Source of the DNA: Branchinecta lynchi
Taxonomy: Eukaryota > Arthropoda > Branchiopoda > Anostraca > Branchinectidae
Length of the DNA: 64,000 bases
Assembly (NCBI GenBank): GCA_023053575.1
Contig: JAKZAP010000009.1
Coordinates: 18,705,869-18,769,868 of the forward strand
Direction: 5' to 3'
The position numbers and the translations under genes were made by a program. Of this stretch, positions 62,926 through 64,000 are shown piece after piece (within the stretch, counting starts at the first letter, position 1; every line of letters begins with the position of its first letter). The notes beneath the pieces were generated by a model. That model searched no databases and was not told where the DNA came from. It saw nothing but the letters and a program-made list of their open reading frames with translations.

Positions 62926-64000
62926 TATGGCACTTGAGCTTACTCAAGTGCCATATAGCGATCTTAATGTCTGTCTGTCTGTCGGTCTGCCCGCATTTTG
63001 CTAGTTTGGGCACTTCCACATGACCTAGGACGATAAAACTTGGCACGCATATCAGGGACCCAACCGGATTAACTTGGAAATAATCACTTCCCCGATCCGA
63101 CCATCAGTGGGGAGTGGCAAGATGGGGAATCCGGAAGTTAGTAACATTCATAGCCGTGGAACGGATAATCGGGCGTGCATTAAACTTGACAGGTATCAAG
63201 AACAAGTGTCTTGGATGTTCATTGTCAAACTCGTAACGGATCCGATAACTGGGGGGGGGGGGGGGGGGGGCTGGAAGGGGTCACCCTAAATATCTTGAAA
63301 CACTTTTTCTAGGTTTTGTCAAACCCCTACCCCTTTCTTCACACTAGTATAGCTCTGCACCTGGATGAGTCATTCTTTGCTTAAATTCGTTCGGAGAGAG
63401 CTAGAGCAATCGAAGGTCGAAGGGGTTGGTATAATATGTTGTTGAACCTTATTAGTGGTTGGTATAGATTAGGGGGTGCTAGGATGATGAAACTTGGCAG
63501 GCGTATCAGGGACCCGAGCAAACCAACCTGGAAATAATCAGTTTCCTGATCCGACCATCTGGGAGTGGAGGGGGAGGGGAATACAGAAAATTGAGTGGTG
63601 TGTAACTTTCGAACAGGCGATCGGTTTGAAATGAAACTTAATACCTGAGTAAATGACATATCTCTGATTTTCTATTTGAAGTCCGAACTGGACTCGATAG
63701 CTATAGAAGAGTTGGGGGGGGGGGACCGGAAATCCCGAGAAATGGTTAGAATGAAGGGATCGGAGTGAAACTTGCTGGGAATAACAAGCATCTGCTCCAG
63801 ATAAATCATTTACACATTTGGACTGGATCTGCACACTTTGGGGAAGGGGGGTGGAGGGGTGTTTCCCGGAATTCCGGTGATGGCGGTTCTGGGGATTTTC
63901 ACGATGAAACTTGGGAGGCTTATCAGGGACCCTATCTAACTGACTTGTAACTACAAATTTACTCGATTCGATAGTCGTTGGGGAGTAGAGAAGGGGGAAT
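62924..64000 (+). mobile_element. Family A element, copy 9 (runs off the window)
   Basis: TTTTTATGGCACTTGAGCTT, hairpin, TATAGCGATCTTAATGTCTG, (GTCY)n (62967-62993), then the standard block GCTAGTTTGGGCACTTCCAC and core units to the window end. 63290-63420 carries the same non-core segment as copy 2 (inverted there). The 3' end is not in the window. Confidence 0.65.

Overview
The window is one intron-rich locus of a bilaterian animal, probably an invertebrate. I could not settle the phylum. Only about 531 of 64,000 bases read as host coding sequence. They form four exons, all on the minus strand, of one gene for a Kv-channel-interacting-protein (KChIP)-like EF-hand calcium sensor of the neuronal calcium sensor family. 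In transcript order the exons are 61962-61839, 21938-21865, 11335-11129 and 1128-1003, the last carrying a TAG stop. Reading phases join exactly across all three introns (39.9, 10.5 and 10.0 kb), and the order of family landmarks is kept. The exons give 176 residues, covering EF-hands 1-4 to the C-terminus. The N-terminal exon or exons are not recognisable here and probably lie beyond 64,000.

The rest is mobile and repetitive DNA inside these introns. Most abundant is a non-autonomous element here called family A. It has a 5' hairpin (TTTTTATGGCACTTG...CAAGTGCCATA), a (GTCY)n microsatellite, a long core of repeats of roughly 140 bp and their dimers, and a 3' hairpin ending CTCTTGTTTT. At least nine copies are seen. 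This matches the architecture of helentron-associated elements (HINE/DINE-1/mini-me/pearl type). Family B is a second, related type with ~130-135 bp internal repeats. A full-length, apparently intact CR1/Jockey-group LINE (ORF1, then ORF2 with endonuclease and reverse transcriptase) sits at 27,681-31,856 inside a family B copy. A decayed RNase H-bearing LINE lies at 57.6-60.7 kb on the minus strand.

Cut-and-paste elements are resolved by their target duplications. There is a 1.46-kb hAT element placed in the 3' splice-site pyrimidine tract of exon 3, two copies of a hAT MITE, two more hAT-type elements, two foldback elements with perfect 9-bp duplications, and a Mutator-like (MULE) relic that still encodes transposase pieces. 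Several insertions have an 'empty' paralogous site elsewhere in the window, which fixes their ends.

Layout: 0-1 kb repeat C and terminal exon; 1.1-11.1 kb intron 3 (families B and A, MULE, a 2-kb long-TIR element); 11.1-11.3 kb exon 3; 11.3-21.9 kb intron 2 (hAT, hAT MITE, family A, LINE tails, repeat C, a TTAA MITE); 21.9 kb exon 2; 22-61.8 kb intron 1 (family A with its empty site, intact LINE, more family A, foldbacks, a 4.3-kb TIR composite, family B with nested foldback and hAT, RNase H LINE); 61.8-62.0 kb exon 1; 62-64 kb hAT MITE and another family A copy. No rRNA, CRISPR or bacterial-type operon is present. The tRNA-like matches look SINE-derived.
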